From Larkinella knui (lineage in GTDB: Bacteria; Bacteroidota; Bacteroidia; Cytophagales; Spirosomataceae), in assembly GCF_003858645.1 (NCBI RefSeq), contig NZ_RQJP01000001.1:2017487-2081486 (forward strand): a stretch of DNA of 64,000 nucleotides. The letters are read 5' to 3'. Position numbers and translations under genes: made by a program. The notes beneath the pieces are model-generated. The model ran no database searches, was not told where the DNA came from, and saw nothing but the letters and a program-made list of their open reading frames with translations. How positions within the stretch are numbered: the first letter of the stretch is position 1; every line of letters starts with the position of its first letter. This document shows positions 62,485-64,000 of the stretch, in pieces.

Positions 62485-63522
62485 ATGCAACGCTTAACCG
62501 TAGCCGGAAGGCTCCTCATCACGGCCCTGATTCTGGCCGCTATCTACTTTGGTTTTAAATACATCGGCGGAGTCGATCTGCTGAAAAAAATAGCGCCCAA
62601 ACAAACGGCGGAACAGACCTCGGATTCACCCTCGATGCCGTCGGGGTCGTCCGAAGCAACGCCCGAGGAATCTGCCAAACCATCGACAGATACCGAAGCC
62701 ACCGATGAAGCGGGTTCCCGGCCAACGTTCAATTACACCCCGCCCGCTCCGCAAAACGGCAAACTGAAAGGTGTAGTGGAATTAGGAGCCAGCGGTTTTA
62801 ACTCGTTCATAATCACCGTCGATGCCGAGAAAGCCTGGAAACTGGAAAAAGCCGAATTCGGCAATAGCCTGGTTCTGGAAAATATGGCCACCGATCAGGA
62901 CGTCCGGGAAGGATTGAAAAAATACATTTCCGAAATGCTGAACTTCGGTGTCAGTGGTCGGGATATTCATTTTGTCGTCAGCTCGGGAGCCATCAAAGCC
63001 GATAATACCCAGAAAATTATCAAGGCCTTGAAATCGCTGAATTATGTGGTCAATACCGTAACGCCCGAACAGGAAGGCCGTCTGGCACTGCGGTCGGTGT
63101 TGCCCAAAGATTTTGAAAGCAACGCCTTTGTGGTGGATATTGGCTCGGGAAACACCAAAATTTCGTGGAAAGATGGTGGAAAAACCAGCGCGCTCGAAAG
63201 CTACGGTGCCAAATATTTCCAGAATGGCGACGACGATACGAAAGTCTACAACGAGGTGAAAGCCAAAGCCGAACAAATTCCGGCGGGCAATCGCAAAACT
63301 TGTTTCATCATCGGCGGGGTGCCTTTTGAGCTGGCCAAACAGGTTCGCAAGGGCAAGGAACGCTACACGGTATTGAATGCACCAGCCGCGTACAAATCCA
63401 CGGAAGCCAAAACCAAAGCCGGTGTCAATATCTACAAAGCCATCGCCGACGGAACCAACTGCGACCAGTTCGTTTTCGATTGGGATGCCAACTTTACCAT
63501 CGGTTATCTGCTGACTTTATAA
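62485..63522 (+). CDS. Membrane-anchored ASKHA-fold (Ppx/Hsp70-like) protein
   Basis: A 345-residue protein. One hydrophobic helix at 7-26 anchors it. Then a linker (about 35-90) rich in S, T, E and P leads to a globular domain (95-345). This domain has the layout of actin/Hsp70/Ppx-GppA ATPases: phosphate-1-like VVELGASGFNSFIITVD (97-113), phosphate-2-like FVVDIGSGNTKISW (215-228) and an adenosine-type glycine pair in TCFIIGGVPF (272-281). The first motif has E99 where Asp is usual. ATP binding is thus uncertain, and the side of the membrane unknown. I start at the ATG at 62485. Confidence 0.75.
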   Translation: MQRLTVAGRLLITALILAAIYFGFKYIGGVDLLKKIAPKQTAEQTSDSPSMPSGSSEATPEESAKPSTDTEATDEAGSRPTFNYTPPAPQNGKLKGVVELGASGFNSFIITVDAEKAWKLEKAEFGNSLVLENMATDQDVREGLKKYISEMLNFGVSGRDIHFVVSSGAIKADNTQKIIKALKSLNYVVNTVTPEQEGRLALRSVLPKDFESNAFVVDIGSGNTKISWKDGGKTSALESYGAKYFQNGDDDTKVYNEVKAKAEQIPAGNRKTCFIIGGVPFELAKQVRKGKERYTVLNAPAAYKSTEAKTKAGVNIYKAIADGTNCDQFVFDWDANFTIGYLLTL

Positions 63523-63530
63523 GTTAAGTA

Positions 63531-63621
63531 GTTATTTCGCGGAGTTGAGCGGAGAAAAAAAGAAGTAGAGATAATAAACTCTGCTAAACTCTTTTTTCTC
63601 CGCTCAACTCCGCGAAATAAC
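63531..63621. repeat. Inverted repeat, type R2 copy C
   Basis: A perfect 30-base stem (63531-63560 with 63592-63621) of the type TTTCGCGGAGTTGAGCGGAG, as at 13834 and 20453. It separates the ASKHA-like gene from the next gene. Confidence 0.9.
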
Positions 63622-63624
63622 GTC

Positions 63625-64000
63625 ATGCTCATGACTTTACAGGATTTTTTCGACTCCGTTTCTGCTAATCCGGCGATTCTGGCGATTTTTCTGCTGGCTA
63701 TCCCGGCACTGGCGTTCGTCGTCAACCTATGGGCGGGCGAGAAAGCGGAAGAAATCTGGCGGTGGCGGTTTGTCTATGCCACGCTGGTTTACCTGGCCTG
63801 CATTCCCGGTATTTTTGCCTTCACGCTGAACGTCTATCTGTTTCTGTTTGAACGGCAAAGCATCTGGCGGATGAACCTGATTACGCAGGTCTTGCCGGTG
63901 GTGACGATGGTGGCCACGCTGATGCTCATCAAACGCAAACTCCCCTTCGCTTACATCCCCGGTTTTGGCAAATTGTCGGGTTTCATGACGCTCATCGCGG
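63625..64000 (+). CDS. Polytopic membrane protein, cut by the window edge
   Basis: An open frame from ATG 63625 (or 63631) to the right edge, 125 residues so far. It has at least three hydrophobic stretches (around ILAIFLLAIPALAFVV, VYATLVYLACIPGIFAF and VLPVVTMVATLMLI) separated by charged loops such as WAGEKAEEIWRWR. I do not recognise it. It lies in the same direction just behind the ASKHA-like gene and may complete the operon. Confidence 0.7.
   Translation, partial: MLMTLQDFFDSVSANPAILAIFLLAIPALAFVVNLWAGEKAEEIWRWRFVYATLVYLACIPGIFAFTLNVYLFLFERQSIWRMNLITQVLPVVTMVATLMLIKRKLPFAYIPGFGKLSGFMTLIA

Noticed and set aside
1230-63621. CRISPR array
   Set aside because: The repeats are single inverted pairs at scattered sites, not regular direct repeats with spacers.

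Overview
The window is a contiguous piece of a Bacteroidota chromosome, most likely Cytophagales of the Spirosoma type. The grounds are a TonB-dependent receptor with an N-terminal regulatory domain followed by a DUF4249 lipoprotein, a DUF4369/TlpA-like thioredoxin, a plastocyanin plus beta-propeller pair, poor Shine-Dalgarno sequences, several -7 boxes of the form TAnnTTTG, and intergenic gaps filled with long inverted repeats. There is no rRNA, tRNA, CRISPR, IS element, phage or plasmid gene. I count 58 protein genes, two of them cut by the window edges, plus one doubtful small ORF.

Layout. 1-3.0 kb: leftward araA-araB for L-arabinose use. 3.1-9.1 kb: a DEAD-box helicase and small metabolic genes. 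9.1-17.6 kb: a PAS-rich sensor kinase with its response regulator, a sugar-acid dehydratase of the IlvD/Edd family, a TIM-barrel epimerase-like protein, a membrane protein, an M19 dipeptidase and a secreted repeat protein. 18-24 kb: GNAT protein, outer-membrane protein, threonine aldolase, a GNAT-nitrilase fusion and fumarase. 23.9-25.4 kb: a Xre-RES toxin-antitoxin pair and an exonuclease. 25.4-30.9 kb: a leftward operon leuS-exoIII-pnuC-nadR. 31-36.9 kb: a large membrane protein, the beta-propeller/azurin pair and a lipoprotein subtilase.

37.1-49 kb is a sulfate-assimilation and sulfur-amino-acid locus: TauE-like transporter, homoserine sulfhydrylase, cysH, cysD, cysN, sulfite reductase, and the two siroheme genes. 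Two toxin-antitoxin modules of the PIN type sit inside it, one between metZ and an oxidoreductase gene, the other exactly between cysD and cysN; the second toxin carries a frameshift. 49-60 kb holds OsmC, thyA, a PolX-like protein whose polymerase catalytic residues are gone, the TonB/DUF4249 pair, a family 9 glycosyltransferase, aguB and an unknown secreted protein. 60.5-64 kb is an operon-like run of four unknown genes: a coiled-coil protein, a membrane coiled-coil protein, a membrane-anchored ASKHA-fold (Ppx/Hsp70-like) protein and a polytopic membrane protein. I consider it the best candidate here for an undescribed system.

A second theme is dispersed inverted repeats. At least six types lie between genes. 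Some have copies at distant sites, and one pair even shares the loop sequence in opposite orientation. Several reach into genes: they supply the stop codons of araA, threonine aldolase and the 2TM protein, and in one case they appear to encode a signal peptide.
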